Below are positions 17,541 through 26,058 of a stretch of DNA of 64,000 nt, piece after piece. The stretch comes from JAWVFN01 sp963696625 (lineage in GTDB: Bacteria > Actinomycetota > Thermoleophilia > Solirubrobacterales > 70-9). Each line of letters begins with the position of its first letter. The stretch's first letter is position 1. The notes beneath the pieces were generated by a model. That model made no database searches and had not been told where the DNA came from. It saw only the letters and a program-made list of their open reading frames with translations. The DNA is taken from the NCBI GenBank assembly GCA_963696625.1, contig CAVOKZ010000038.1, positions 1-64,000 of the forward strand, read 5' to 3'. Position numbers and translations under genes: made by a program.

Positions 17541-19276
17541 GGGACGTGGGCCGAGCCGGGGAGCGTCGCGCCCGCCGCCGCGCCGTGCGGGCGGCGTTGG
17601 TCGTCGTCGTCGGGCTTGTGGTCGCCACCTACCTCGCCTTTGCGAAGGAGCTCCCCTTCGCAAGCCACTTCGAGCTTCGCGGCGTCTTCTCGACTGCAAC
17701 GCAGCTCAAGCCGGGCAGCGAGGTGAGGCGGTTCGGGGTGAAGATCGGCGAGGTCACCACGGTCGACGCCGGCCCCGACGACACCTCTGTCGTCACCATG
17801 CAAATCGACCGCAGCGAGGGCCTCCACGCGGACGCCTCGCTTGCGATCGTCCCGCGGCTGCTCTTTGAGGGCAACTTCTACGTCGATGTCCGCCCCGGCT
17901 CGCCGACGGCCGACGAGCTCGACTCGGGGGAGACGATCCCGCTCGCGCGCACCAAGGTCCCGGTGCAGATCGACCAGGTGCTGAGCGCCCTCGACTCGGG
18001 CACCCGGGAGGCGCTGACATCGTCGTTCGGCGAGCTCGCCGACGCCTTCGGCGGGCCGCCCCGCGGGCGTGGGTTCGAGGGGCTCCGTCACTCGGTTCGC
18101 GAGCTCGACCGCGCCCTGCCGTCCGTCCGCGTCGCCGCTCGCGGCTTTCAGGGGACCAGGCCGGGCGACTTGCACCGGGCCGTCTCGTCCGGCGCCCGGT
18201 TCACCGCCGAGCTCGGGCAAGACCCGGCGGCGCTTGCCGGTCTCGTGACGAGCTTCAACCGCGTCGCCCGCGGGCTCTCCGCCGACCAGGAGGCGCTCTC
18301 GGCGACGGTGCGCGAGCTCGACCGGGTGCTCGTCGCCGCCCCCGAGAGCTTGACCGAGATCGACCGCCTCCTGCCCCCGCTCACCTCGTTCGCCGAGGAG
18401 CTGCGCCCGGCGCTCAGGGCGATGCCGAGCACCCTTCCGCAGGCCGCCGGCCTCGTGCGCCAGATCAACCGGCTCGTCCGCCCGCGGGAGCTGCCCGATC
18501 TGCTCGACCAGATCGAGCCCTTCAACGCCCACCTGCCGTCGCTCGCCGCCCCGCTGGCCGAGGCGCTGTCGCTCGCCGGCCACGCCGGGCGCTGCCTCGA
18601 CAACACGGTCCTGCCGGCTTTCAACACGGTGATCGACGACGGCCCGAACACCACCGGGTACAAGATCTGGCAGGACACCCTCCACCTCGGCGCCAACCTG
18701 CTCGGCTCCTCGGCGGGCTTCGACGGAAACGGCGGCACCCTGCGGCTGGGGCTCACGTTCGGGGCCAACCAGCTGCAGGGCGTCTTTCCCGGGTTGGGTG
18801 AGTTCGTCGGCAACGGCGAGATCGAGGGCGTGAACCCGATCTGGCTCGGCGCCGGCGCCCGCCCCGAGTTCCGGCCCGACCAGTGGTGCGAGGAGCAGAC
18901 GATCCCCGACTACACGGCGCGAAGCCGGATCGGCCGCCCGCCGGGATGGGAGTCGTCGTCGGCCTACCAGCCTCCCGAAGCTCAGCAAGAGCGCCAACAG
19001 GACATGCTCCGCCTCCTAGTCGGCACCGACGCCGACCGCCGGACACTGCTCGAGCGGCTCCTGCGCACGCTCCCACTCGGAAGTCCTGCGGCGCCGCCTC
19101 GGGAGAGGTCGCGCGCGCCGGACACGGCAGAGCCGACCGACGTCCCCAAGCCCGATACCCCGCCGCCGACGCCGCAGGGCGGTCCGGGCCCGGCGCCAAG
19201 CGATCCACCGGTTCCGAGCAATGGCGACAACCCGCTCTCCGCCCTGCTCGAAGCGCTGCTCGGAGGGGGTAAATAG
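17537..19276 (+). CDS. mceD: Mce-family lipid-binding protein (position D)
   Basis: 579 residues, the longest of the six, from GTG 17537 with a GTGA overlap to mceC. Anchor at about 14-34, MCE domain about 40-115 (KPGSEVRRFGVKIGEV), helical domain about 150-350, then a globular C-terminal region with Cys. The last 60 residues are rich in Pro, Thr and Asp (PKPDTPPPTPQGGPGP), a flexible tail like those of some mycobacterial Mce proteins. The next gene starts 2 bp later. Confidence 0.92.
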   Translation: MRDVGRAGERRARRRAVRAALVVVVGLVVATYLAFAKELPFASHFELRGVFSTATQLKPGSEVRRFGVKIGEVTTVDAGPDDTSVVTMQIDRSEGLHADASLAIVPRLLFEGNFYVDVRPGSPTADELDSGETIPLARTKVPVQIDQVLSALDSGTREALTSSFGELADAFGGPPRGRGFEGLRHSVRELDRALPSVRVAARGFQGTRPGDLHRAVSSGARFTAELGQDPAALAGLVTSFNRVARGLSADQEALSATVRELDRVLVAAPESLTEIDRLLPPLTSFAEELRPALRAMPSTLPQAAGLVRQINRLVRPRELPDLLDQIEPFNAHLPSLAAPLAEALSLAGHAGRCLDNTVLPAFNTVIDDGPNTTGYKIWQDTLHLGANLLGSSAGFDGNGGTLRLGLTFGANQLQGVFPGLGEFVGNGEIEGVNPIWLGAGARPEFRPDQWCEEQTIPDYTARSRIGRPPGWESSSAYQPPEAQQERQQDMLRLLVGTDADRRTLLERLLRTLPLGSPAAPPRERSRAPDTAEPTDVPKPDTPPPTPQGGPGPAPSDPPVPSNGDNPLSALLEALLGGGK

Positions 19277-19278
19277 CG

Positions 19279-20572
19279 ATGACCGGAAGCGGCCGGCTCA
19301 GGCAGCACCTTCGGTTCCTGGTGGCGCTCGCGGCGATCGCCTGCGTAGGGATCGCCGCCGCCGCGTACGTGCTGGTCAACGAGCGCGCGCCGCTGCCGTT
19401 CCAGGACACCTACGAGGTCCGCGCCGAGGTCTCGGCCGCCGACGGGATCGAGCCCGGGCTCGGCCAGCCGGTGCGCGTCGCCGGGGTGAAGGTCGGAACG
19501 ATCAGCGACCTCGAGCTGCGCCGGGACAATGCCGTCGTGACGATGCGGATCGAGCGCGGCGAGCTTCCTCACGTGTACGCGAACGCGACGGCGGCGCTGG
19601 AGCCGATCACGCCGCTCGAGGACATGCAGTTGGTGCTCGATCCGGGCCGCCCGCCCGCCCACTCGCTCGCAGAGGGGGAGACGATCGACATCTCCCGCAC
19701 GGCGACGCCAGTCCCGCTCTCGGACCTGATGTCCGCCCTCGACGGCGACACGCGGATGTTCCTCTCCTCCCTGATCTCGTCAGTGCACGAGGGCACGCGG
19801 GACCGCGGCGAGAGCCTGCGCGCGGCGCTGCGGACACTCGGGCCCACCGTTGCACAGGTGGGCCGGGTGAGCGGGGCGCTGGCCGAGCGCCGCAGGCAGC
19901 TCGCGCGGCTGGTCCACAACGTCGCCCGGGTCACCGAGGCCGCATCCGGCGGCGGCGAGCTCTCGAAGCTCATCGTCTCCGCCCACGAGACCCTGAGGCC
20001 GCTCGCCGACAGCGAGGACGAGCTGCGCCAGGCGATCGAGCAGGTGCCCCGCGGCCTCAGGGTTACAGACGCAGCGCTGAGCGAGTCCGCTGTCTTCGCC
20101 CGTGAGCTCCGACCGGCGTTGGCCTCCCTTGAGCCCGGGATCCGGCGGGTTCCGGCGGCGCTGCGGAGGCTCGGTCCCTTCTCCGCCACCGCGCGCAGGG
20201 GAGCTCGCCAAGAACGTTCGCCCGTTCGTCCGGGTGGGCGCGGATGCGATGCGGGAGCTGAGCCCCTCGATCGGAACCCTCCGCGGGCAGATCTCGGACG
20301 TCAACACGACGCTCAAGGGGGCCAACTACTTCCTCAACGAGTTCGCCTACAACCCGCCGGGGAAGAAGCTTGGTTATGACGACGAGGGCTTCCTGTTCTG
20401 GATGCCGTGGTTCACGCACAACTACAACTCGCTGTTCAGCGCCAAGGACGCCCACGGCGGCATCGGTCGCGGCATGGTGATGGTCAACTGCCAGCAGACC
20501 GTCGGCGCGCCGGGCCTCGAGGAGATCTTCAGGCTCCTGGTTCCGACCTACTCCCTTTGCCCGCGGGGATAG
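19279..20572 (+). pseudogene. mceE: Mce-family protein (position E) with apparent +1 frameshift
   Basis: From ATG 19279 the frame gives an anchor (about 11-31), an MCE domain (about 38-115, with LGQPVRVAGVKVGTISDLE) and helices to ALRRLGPFSATA. Near 20190-20202 the homologous reading moves one base on: GELAKNVRPFVRVGADAMRE, TTLKGANYFLNEFAYNPPGK and a C-terminus ending at 20572. Dropping one base in CGCAGGGG would restore it. No lipobox Cys is seen, although position E is often a lipoprotein in mycobacteria. This is the second shift of the same sign in this operon. Confidence 0.82.
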
Positions 20573-20576
20573 CCAG

Positions 20577-21980
20577 ATGGAGACGACGACACCACAGTTC
20601 AGGCGCATGCTCCCGATGTTCGCGTTCGTGCTCGTCAGCACGGTGCTGACCGTGGTGGCCTGGAAGGCGTTCGGCGGCTCGCTGCCGCTGGAGCCGCACG
20701 GCTACCGCGTCGACGTGACGCTCCCGCACGCAACCAACCTGAACCCGCAGGCCGACGTGCGGATCGCCGGGGTCAACGTCGGCGAGGTCACCGACGTTGA
20801 GCGCGACGGAAACGCGGCGCGGGTCACGATCGAGCTCGAGTCCGACTATGCTCCGCTGCGCTCGGACGCGCGCGCGATCCTGCGCTCGAAGACGCTCCTC
20901 GGCGAGGGATATCTCGAGATCAGCCCGGGCTCAGCCGATGCCGAGCCGATCCCCGAGGACGGCGAGCTTGCCAGCGACCGGACCGAGCCCGCGCAGCAGC
21001 TCGATGACGTTCTGCAGACATTCGCGCCGCGCACGCGGGAACGGCTTCGCGGCTTGTTCGCGGGGCTGGCGGACTCGTTCGGCGGCCGCGAGGCCGAGCT
21101 GAGTAGCTCGCTCGGGCGGCTCGCACCTGTCACCGCGGATCTCGGCGACGTCGCCGATACCCTTGCGCGCCAGCGCGGGGACCTGCGGACGCTGCTCGGC
21201 GACGCCGGCCAAGTCTTCGCAGTCCTCGGCGAGCAGCAGGGTGCGATGCAGGCGGCGATCCGCTCCGGCAACGAGGTGTTCAAGGTAACCGCGGACCGCG
21301 ACCGCGAGCTCGCCGCCACAGTCGAGGCCCTCGTCCCCTTCCTCCACTCGATGGAGGACTCCTTCACGCGCCTCGGCGACGCAAGCGGTGACCTCAACGG
21401 CGCCGTCGCCGGCTTGCGCCCCGTCGTGTCGCGACTGCGGCCGGCCCTCAAGGCGATGAGCGCAGGGGGGCCTGCCTTCAGGCGGTTCTTCGACAACGTC
21501 CCGAGCCTCGTTGCCGGGGGCAAGGCGGGGCTGCCCGCGCTGGCCGGGATCCTCAAGGTCGCGCCACCGGCGCTGGGGGCGCTCTACGCCGACACCCGCG
21601 AGCTGATCCCGGTGCTCCAGCTCCTCAAGCTGGTCAAAGATTCGGTCACCCTGACGCTCGCCAACGTCGGCCAGATTCACGGCGGCTATGCGGTCGGACC
21701 CGGGAACGAGGTCGTCAACTACGTCCCCGGCGTGATCACAGCCTGGAACGAGACGATCGGCGGCTGGACGAAGCAGCTTCCCACCCACCGCGGCAATTCC
21801 TACCCTGCACCGGGCTTCCTCGATGACATCGGCAGGTACCAGAGTTTCGACTGCCGAAACACTCGCAACATCCTCGATGTGCCGCCGCTCCTCGCTACGC
21901 CGCCGTGCCGCCAGCAGCAGCCGTGGACCTTCAACGGAAAGACGGCGTATTACCCCCGGCTCCAGCGCGACCCGCCCTAG
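20577..21980 (+). CDS. mceF: Mce-family lipid-binding protein (position F)
   Basis: 467 residues from ATG 20577, 4 bp after mceE. Anchor at about 11-31, MCE domain about 37-115 (NPQADVRIAGVNVGEVTDVE, then SKTLLGEGYLEISPG), helical domain about 140-330, and a C-terminal region with paired Cys (SFDCRN and TPPCRQ) that may form a disulphide. It closes the set of six, matching the mceA-F number of classic operons. The downstream MFS gene follows at once. Confidence 0.92.
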   Translation: METTTPQFRRMLPMFAFVLVSTVLTVVAWKAFGGSLPLEPHGYRVDVTLPHATNLNPQADVRIAGVNVGEVTDVERDGNAARVTIELESDYAPLRSDARAILRSKTLLGEGYLEISPGSADAEPIPEDGELASDRTEPAQQLDDVLQTFAPRTRERLRGLFAGLADSFGGREAELSSSLGRLAPVTADLGDVADTLARQRGDLRTLLGDAGQVFAVLGEQQGAMQAAIRSGNEVFKVTADRDRELAATVEALVPFLHSMEDSFTRLGDASGDLNGAVAGLRPVVSRLRPALKAMSAGGPAFRRFFDNVPSLVAGGKAGLPALAGILKVAPPALGALYADTRELIPVLQLLKLVKDSVTLTLANVGQIHGGYAVGPGNEVVNYVPGVITAWNETIGGWTKQLPTHRGNSYPAPGFLDDIGRYQSFDCRNTRNILDVPPLLATPPCRQQQPWTFNGKTAYYPRLQRDPP

Positions 21981-21988
21981 GCCCAGAT

Positions 21989-23464
21989 TTGACCGCCCAA
22001 AGCACGGATCTCAATCGCAGGCGCTGGGCGGCTCTCGGCCTCCTCTCGGTCGCGCAGTTCGTCGTCGTCCTCGATGGCACGATCGTCAACGTCGCCCTGC
22101 CGACAATCGGCTCCTCGCTCGATTTCTCGCAGGACAACCTCTCGTGGGTGGTGAACGCTTACACCCTCACCTTCGGCGGCTTCCTGCTCCTCGGTGGGCG
22201 GCTCGCCGATCTGCTCGGCCGCCGCCGGGTGTTCATGGGTGGGCTGGCGTTGTTCGCGCTCGCGTCGCTCGCAGGTGGCTTCGCCGAGTCGGAGACTGCC
22301 CTGATCGCCGCCCGCGCCGTCCAGGGCCTCGGTGCCGCGCTGCTTTCGCCGGCCGCGCTCTCGATCGTGACCACGACGTTCTCGGACGGCGCCGAGCGCA
22401 ACAAGGCTCTCGGGATCTGGGGCGCCGTCGCCGGATCCGGGGGGGCCTCGGGCGTCCTGCTCGGCGGCGTGCTCACCGAGTATGCGGGCTGGGAGTGGGT
22501 GCTGTGGGTGAACGTGCCGATCGGTCTCGGCGCCGCCCTGCTCGCGCCGGCGCTGATCGCCGAGAGCCACGCCGACTCCCGGAACCGCGCCTTCGACCTC
22601 GCCGGCGCTGTCAGCATCACCGGGAGCCTGGCGACGCTCGTCTACGCCCTCGTCGAGGCGCCCGGCGCGGGTTGGGGATCGACCCGGACGATCGGCCTGT
22701 TCGCCGCCGCCGCGGCGCTCCTGGCCGCGTTCGTGGCGATCGAACGCCGCTCGGCGGCGCCACTGGTGCCGTCTACGATCTTCCGCCTCCGCACGCTCAT
22801 CGGCGCCAACGTCGTCGGCATCCATTTGTGGGCGGTGATGTACGGGATGATCTTCTTCACCACGCTTTACCTGCAGGGGGTGCTCGGCCTCAGTGCCATC
22901 GACGCCGGCCTCGCCTACCTGCCGCTCGCGATTGCGATAATGATCGCCGCCGGGTTCGCCTCCCGCCTTGTGAGCGCGATCGGCTACAAGCCCGTGATCT
23001 GCGCCGGGATGCTCCTGATCGCGGTCAGCATGGCATGGTTCAGCCGGGTCGCCGCCGACGGCAGCTATGTCGCCGATGTGCTTGGCCCGATGTTCCTCTG
23101 CGGGATGGGGCTCGGGCTCTCCTTCGTGCCCCAGACGATCGCCGCGGTCTCCGGCGTCGCGCCGCACGAGGCGGGCCTTGCGAGCGGCCTCGTCACGACC
23201 TCGCAGCAGGTCGGGGGCGCGCTCGGGCTAGCCGTTCTCTCGACAGTCGCCTTCTCGCGGATCGACCACCTCGCGAGCGCATCGGGCGGAGCGCCGACAC
23301 CGGTGATGCTGACGGACGGTTACGCGGCAGCGTTCCTCGTCGCCAGCGGTATCGCGGCGCTTGGCCTGGTCGCGACCTTGGTCCTGGTCCGCAACCGCGA
23401 CAGTCGCGCGCACTCCGAGTTGGGGAAGGAACAGGCGCAGTCGGTCAGCGTGGGGCTTGGGTGA
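21989..23464 (+). CDS. MFS drug:H+ antiporter, DHA2-type (14 segments)
   Basis: About 491 residues. I prefer the TTG at 21989 because an upstream GTG at 21905 would overlap mceF by 76 bp and add a Pro/Ala leader. AALGLLSVAQFVVVLDGTIVNVALPTIG is the DHA2 motif D1 region (given here in outline), followed by GGRLADLLGRRRVF (motif A) and about 14 membrane segments with the LVPSTIFR loop between halves. It probably exports a hydrophobic toxic compound. It is close to the mce operon and may be co-transcribed with it. No ribosome site supports either start. Confidence 0.88.
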   Translation: MTAQSTDLNRRRWAALGLLSVAQFVVVLDGTIVNVALPTIGSSLDFSQDNLSWVVNAYTLTFGGFLLLGGRLADLLGRRRVFMGGLALFALASLAGGFAESETALIAARAVQGLGAALLSPAALSIVTTTFSDGAERNKALGIWGAVAGSGGASGVLLGGVLTEYAGWEWVLWVNVPIGLGAALLAPALIAESHADSRNRAFDLAGAVSITGSLATLVYALVEAPGAGWGSTRTIGLFAAAAALLAAFVAIERRSAAPLVPSTIFRLRTLIGANVVGIHLWAVMYGMIFFTTLYLQGVLGLSAIDAGLAYLPLAIAIMIAAGFASRLVSAIGYKPVICAGMLLIAVSMAWFSRVAADGSYVADVLGPMFLCGMGLGLSFVPQTIAAVSGVAPHEAGLASGLVTTSQQVGGALGLAVLSTVAFSRIDHLASASGGAPTPVMLTDGYAAAFLVASGIAALGLVATLVLVRNRDSRAHSELGKEQAQSVSVGLG

Positions 23465-23482
23465 GCGAAGCCGGGCGCTCGC

Positions 23483-24343
23483 TCAGCGTGGCAGCGTCGC
23501 CCCGTCCGTCTCGGCCTCGCGAACGGCCTTGAGCAGGCGCCGGTCGCGCTCCATCGCCCGGTCGATGATCGGGTTGAGCGCCCCCCGGAGCACGGAGTAG
23601 ACCCGCCAGTACCCCGGCGTGATGATCCGCGCGGCGCGCCGCTCGATCCCGGCCACAACCGCGGCGCCGGCCTGGGCCGGCGTCTGGCGCCGGCGGGCGA
23701 AGCCCGGAAAGAGACCTTGGACGCGGGCGGCGACTGGGTCATCGGAAGCATCGAAGGTGTCGCGGACCATGGCGGTGTCGATGAAGCCGAAGTAGGCCAC
23801 GCTCGCGCTCGCGCTGTGGGTGCGTAGCTCGGCGCGCAGGGCCCGGCCGAGCTGCTCGACCCCGGCCTTGCTTGCCGCGTACGGCGCGGAAAGCGCGCCA
23901 GGCGCGAACGCGGCGACCGATGCGACGACGACGACGTGGCCGCCGCGGGCTACGATCTGCGGTAAGACGGCGCTGACGGTTCGCCACACGCCAAGCAAGT
24001 CGACCTCGACCACCCGCTCGAACACCTCGTCGCCGATCGCCGTCATCGGCTTCATCGGCGGCGCGACGCCGGCGTTGGCGACCGCGATGTCAACCCCGCC
24101 GAAGCGCTCGACGACGTCTGCCACCGCCCGCCGCAGCGCACCCGCGTCAGTCACGTCCGCTTCGAGTGCGAGCGTTCGGCTGCCGATCGCCTCGCATGCG
24201 CGTCTTGCGTCCTCCAGGCTCAGATCGACCACGGCGACCGAGGCGCCCTTCTCGTGAAGCTGTTTCGCCGTCTCGAGGCCGATGCCGCGGGCGGCGCCCG
24301 TGACGAGCGCGATCTTCCCGGGGAGCGGATAGCGAGAAGCCAT
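23483..24343 (-). CDS. short-chain dehydrogenase/reductase
   Basis: 286 residues. GAARGIG (16-22) binds the nucleotide, NAG (90-92), and Ser142, Tyr155 and Lys159 form the active site. Asp40 after the second strand (VAVVD) suggests NAD(H). The C-terminal extension (IITPGYWRVYSVLRGALNP) is shared with the SDRs at 9526 and 59342, a subgroup with a membrane-facing helix. It should oxidise or reduce a hydroxyl or keto group on a lipid-like substrate. It is divergent from a TetR gene with two dyads between them, so that TetR probably represses it. Confidence 0.92.
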   Translation of the reverse strand: MASRYPLPGKIALVTGAARGIGLETAKQLHEKGASVAVVDLSLEDARRACEAIGSRTLALEADVTDAGALRRAVADVVERFGGVDIAVANAGVAPPMKPMTAIGDEVFERVVEVDLLGVWRTVSAVLPQIVARGGHVVVVASVAAFAPGALSAPYAASKAGVEQLGRALRAELRTHSASASVAYFGFIDTAMVRDTFDASDDPVAARVQGLFPGFARRRQTPAQAGAAVVAGIERRAARIITPGYWRVYSVLRGALNPIIDRAMERDRRLLKAVREAETDGATLPR

Positions 24344-24366
24344 TCGGGGACCATATCGCAGCGGGC

Positions 24367-24382
24367 GAGTCAGTACTTACTC
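24367..24382. promoter_or_regulatory. 16-bp dyad GAGTCAGTACTTACTC
   Basis: Seven of eight base pairs match around the centre. It lies 24 bp upstream of the SDR start and 96 bp before the TetR start in the divergent region. This is a good candidate for the TetR operator. Confidence 0.5.
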
Positions 24383-24428
24383 TGGAACTGGCATGCCGCA
24401 TTCAGGTGGGTCCCGACAATCGACTAGG

Positions 24429-24448
24429 TTGTATGTATGTCGCTACAA
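24429..24448. promoter_or_regulatory. dyad TTGTA-N10-TACAA before tetR
   Basis: Five-base perfect arms (24429-24433 and 24444-24448), 30 bp before the chosen GTG start of the TetR gene. It could be a second operator or part of the tetR promoter. Confidence 0.3.
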
Positions 24449-24477
24449 GCCGGACGGGGGGGTCCAGGGGGACAGAC

Positions 24478-25146
24478 GTGACGCGGCCGAAGTCGAGCCG
24501 CCTGCGGCTTGCTGCGGCGGATCGCCGAGTTGAGATCCTCAAGGCCGCCCGTACGGCGTTCGCGAAGGGGGGTCTTGCCGGAACGCGGACCCGGGACATC
24601 GCGGCCGAGGCGGGCGTGAACGAGGCGCTGCTCTACCAACACTTCTCGTCCAAGGAGGAGATGTTCGAGGCAGCAGTCATCCAGCCGCTCGAGGAGGTGG
24701 TTAACGAAGGTGTCCGTCTGGCGCGGGAGCAGCTTCCCGTTGAACCGCGGGAGCAGCTTCCCGTTGAACCGTGGGAGCCGGTGGCGCGCGAACGCACGGC
24801 GCGCTTCATTGCCGAGTTGCTCACCGTGACGATCGATATCCTGCCCCTTCTGGGCGTAGCCCTCTTCGCTGACGCGAACCGCGGCTCCGAGACCTACCAG
24901 CGCCAGCTGCTTCCGGCTCTGACCGAGCTTGCCGAAGGGATCGGGGAGTTCCTCGGGGAGTGGGGCCAGCGCGGGCTCGATACGGCCCTCGTAACGCGCG
25001 CCGTGGTCGGAATGTGCCTCGGGATCGCGCTTGATCACCGACTCGGCAACGAACCGCTCGACGACATTCCCGCGGTGGCCGAACAGTTGACCGACCTGAT
25101 CATCGACGGGGTCGCCCCCCGCGACCCCGCGACCCCGCGGCACTAG
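24478..25146 (+). CDS. TetR/AcrR-family transcriptional regulator
   Basis: 222 residues from GTG 24478, chosen because an AGGGGG site lies 7 bp upstream; an earlier in-frame start at 24406 adds an unrelated leader. The N-terminal helix-turn-helix reads RRVEILKAARTAFAKGG, then TRDIAAEAGVNEALLYQHF. The ligand domain carries a direct duplication, REQLPVEPREQLPVEP, encoded by an exact 24-bp tandem repeat. It likely represses the divergent SDR and itself, and responds to a hydrophobic ligand. Confidence 0.92.
   Translation: MTRPKSSRLRLAAADRRVEILKAARTAFAKGGLAGTRTRDIAAEAGVNEALLYQHFSSKEEMFEAAVIQPLEEVVNEGVRLAREQLPVEPREQLPVEPWEPVARERTARFIAELLTVTIDILPLLGVALFADANRGSETYQRQLLPALTELAEGIGEFLGEWGQRGLDTALVTRAVVGMCLGIALDHRLGNEPLDDIPAVAEQLTDLIIDGVAPRDPATPRH
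24723..24770 (+). repeat. exact 24-bp tandem duplication inside tetR
   Basis: Two identical 24-bp units (24723-24746 and 24747-24770) encode REQLPVEP twice in the ligand-domain linker. The unit keeps the frame. Perfect identity suggests a recent slippage event. Confidence 0.85.
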
Positions 25147-25213
25147 CGACACCCACCGCAACTGCGTGACCCGGCGGGACGGGGCCGAGGATGACGCCGC
25201 CCGTGGTTTCCGC

Positions 25214-25231
25214 CAGCTCCCACGGGAGCTG
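25214..25231. promoter_or_regulatory. dyad CAGCTCCC-AC-GGGAGCTG
   Basis: Eight-base perfect arms with a two-base centre, 68 bp after the tetR stop and about 205 bp before marR. No T-run follows, so an operator is more likely than a terminator. The rest of the 289-bp gap (25147-25435) shows no gene. Confidence 0.3.
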
Positions 25232-25422
25232 CTCGGTCTGCAGCTTGAGGTTCTCTCCCGCGGCCCGCCCCGGCCTGCCGCGAATGGGCCGGGGCCGAGG
25301 GTGGCGAGCTGAGCAGGGCGCGCGAGCAGCCCGCGCCGGGACCGGCACAGGGATCCTCCGCGGCGAGCGCCTGCCCAAGTGGCGCCGCGAGGCGCTCACC
25401 CGGGCCGAATCGCCGAATAAGG

Positions 25423-25432
25423 TAGCCTGCTA
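25423..25432. promoter_or_regulatory. TAGCCTGCTA dyad at marR start
   Basis: TAGC-CT-GCTA directly precedes the marR start codon at 25436. The same spacing and preceding bases occur at 2763 before the marR remnant, so the site was probably duplicated with the gene and is a likely MarR autoregulatory operator. Confidence 0.4.
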
Positions 25433-25435
25433 ACT

Positions 25436-25912
25436 ATGATGACAGCGACTCCGACGAGGGCGGCGGCCGGCCAGGGCTCGACGAGCGACTACGAGGCCCT
25501 GTGGAAGGCCTGGGACGATTTCTTCACCGCCCTGAACCAGGCTCGCGGGAGGGCGGCCCGGGGACAGGCCGACGGCCTGACGGTCCCGCAGTACCGGCTG
25601 CTGTCGTTCGTCGCGCGGTCGCCGGCGGCACGCAGCGGCGAGCTCGCCGGTCTGGTGGGAGTCAGCGCCCCGACCACGACGAGGATGCTCTCGGGGCTTG
25701 AGCGCGCGGGCATCGTTCGCCGCGCCGCGGTGCCCGGCGACCGCCGCGGCGTCACGGTCGCGCTGACGGCTAAGGGCCGGCGGCTCCTGGATCGAAAGGA
25801 GGCCGTCGTCTCCGAGAAGCGCCGCGCGCTGTACGACTCCCTGACCGCGCCGGAGCGCCGCCAGGCCCGGCGGCTGCTGGGGCGCCTGGCCGAGTCGATC
25901 GAGGCGCTGTGA
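25436..25912 (+). CDS. MarR-family transcriptional regulator
   Basis: 158 residues, normal MarR length. Helices SDYEALWKAWDDFFTAL, the winged helix LAGLVGVSAPTTTRMLSGLE (about 66-85) and the wing RRAAVPGDRRGVTVALTAKG. Start ATG 25436; an ATG three bases later is also possible. Its stop overlaps a 49-codon ORF (GTGA) whose own stop overlaps an MFS exporter start, so the three are translated together. Such MarR-MFS pairs usually sense and export a phenolic or lipophilic drug. An eroded paralogue lies at 2767. Confidence 0.93.
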   Translation: MMTATPTRAAAGQGSTSDYEALWKAWDDFFTALNQARGRAARGQADGLTVPQYRLLSFVARSPAARSGELAGLVGVSAPTTTRMLSGLERAGIVRRAAVPGDRRGVTVALTAKGRRLLDRKEAVVSEKRRALYDSLTAPERRQARRLLGRLAESIEAL

Positions 25913-26058
25913 GCGCCGGCGGGGCGGGCAATGAGCCCTCACGCGGGATGGATCCCTCGCGCCGGCCGCACCGCGCCGGCAAGGATCCGATCGTCCTCTC
26001 GCGAAGGCAGCTCGAGATCGTGAACGCGCACCGCGCCGCCGCGGGCGGGCGACGGTGA
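25909..26058 (+). CDS. 49-residue small ORF coupled between marR and MFS genes
   Basis: GTG 25909 overlaps the marR TGA (GTGA), and its TGA at 26056-26058 overlaps the MFS GTG (GTGA), so it fills the gap exactly. Third codon positions are mostly G or C. The product is basic: a Gly/Ser/Pro-rich first half, then DPIVLSRRQLEIVNAHRAAA, probably an amphipathic helix, ending GGRR. No membrane segment. I do not recognise the family. It may be a real peptide or only serve as a translational bridge that keeps ribosomes moving from marR to the pump gene. Confidence 0.5.
   Translation: MSAGGAGNEPSRGMDPSRRPHRAGKDPIVLSRRQLEIVNAHRAAAGGRR

Noticed and set aside
17468..18997. 509-codon open frame antisense to mceD
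   Set aside because: Shadow frame; mceD has an anchor, MCE domain and operon overlaps.
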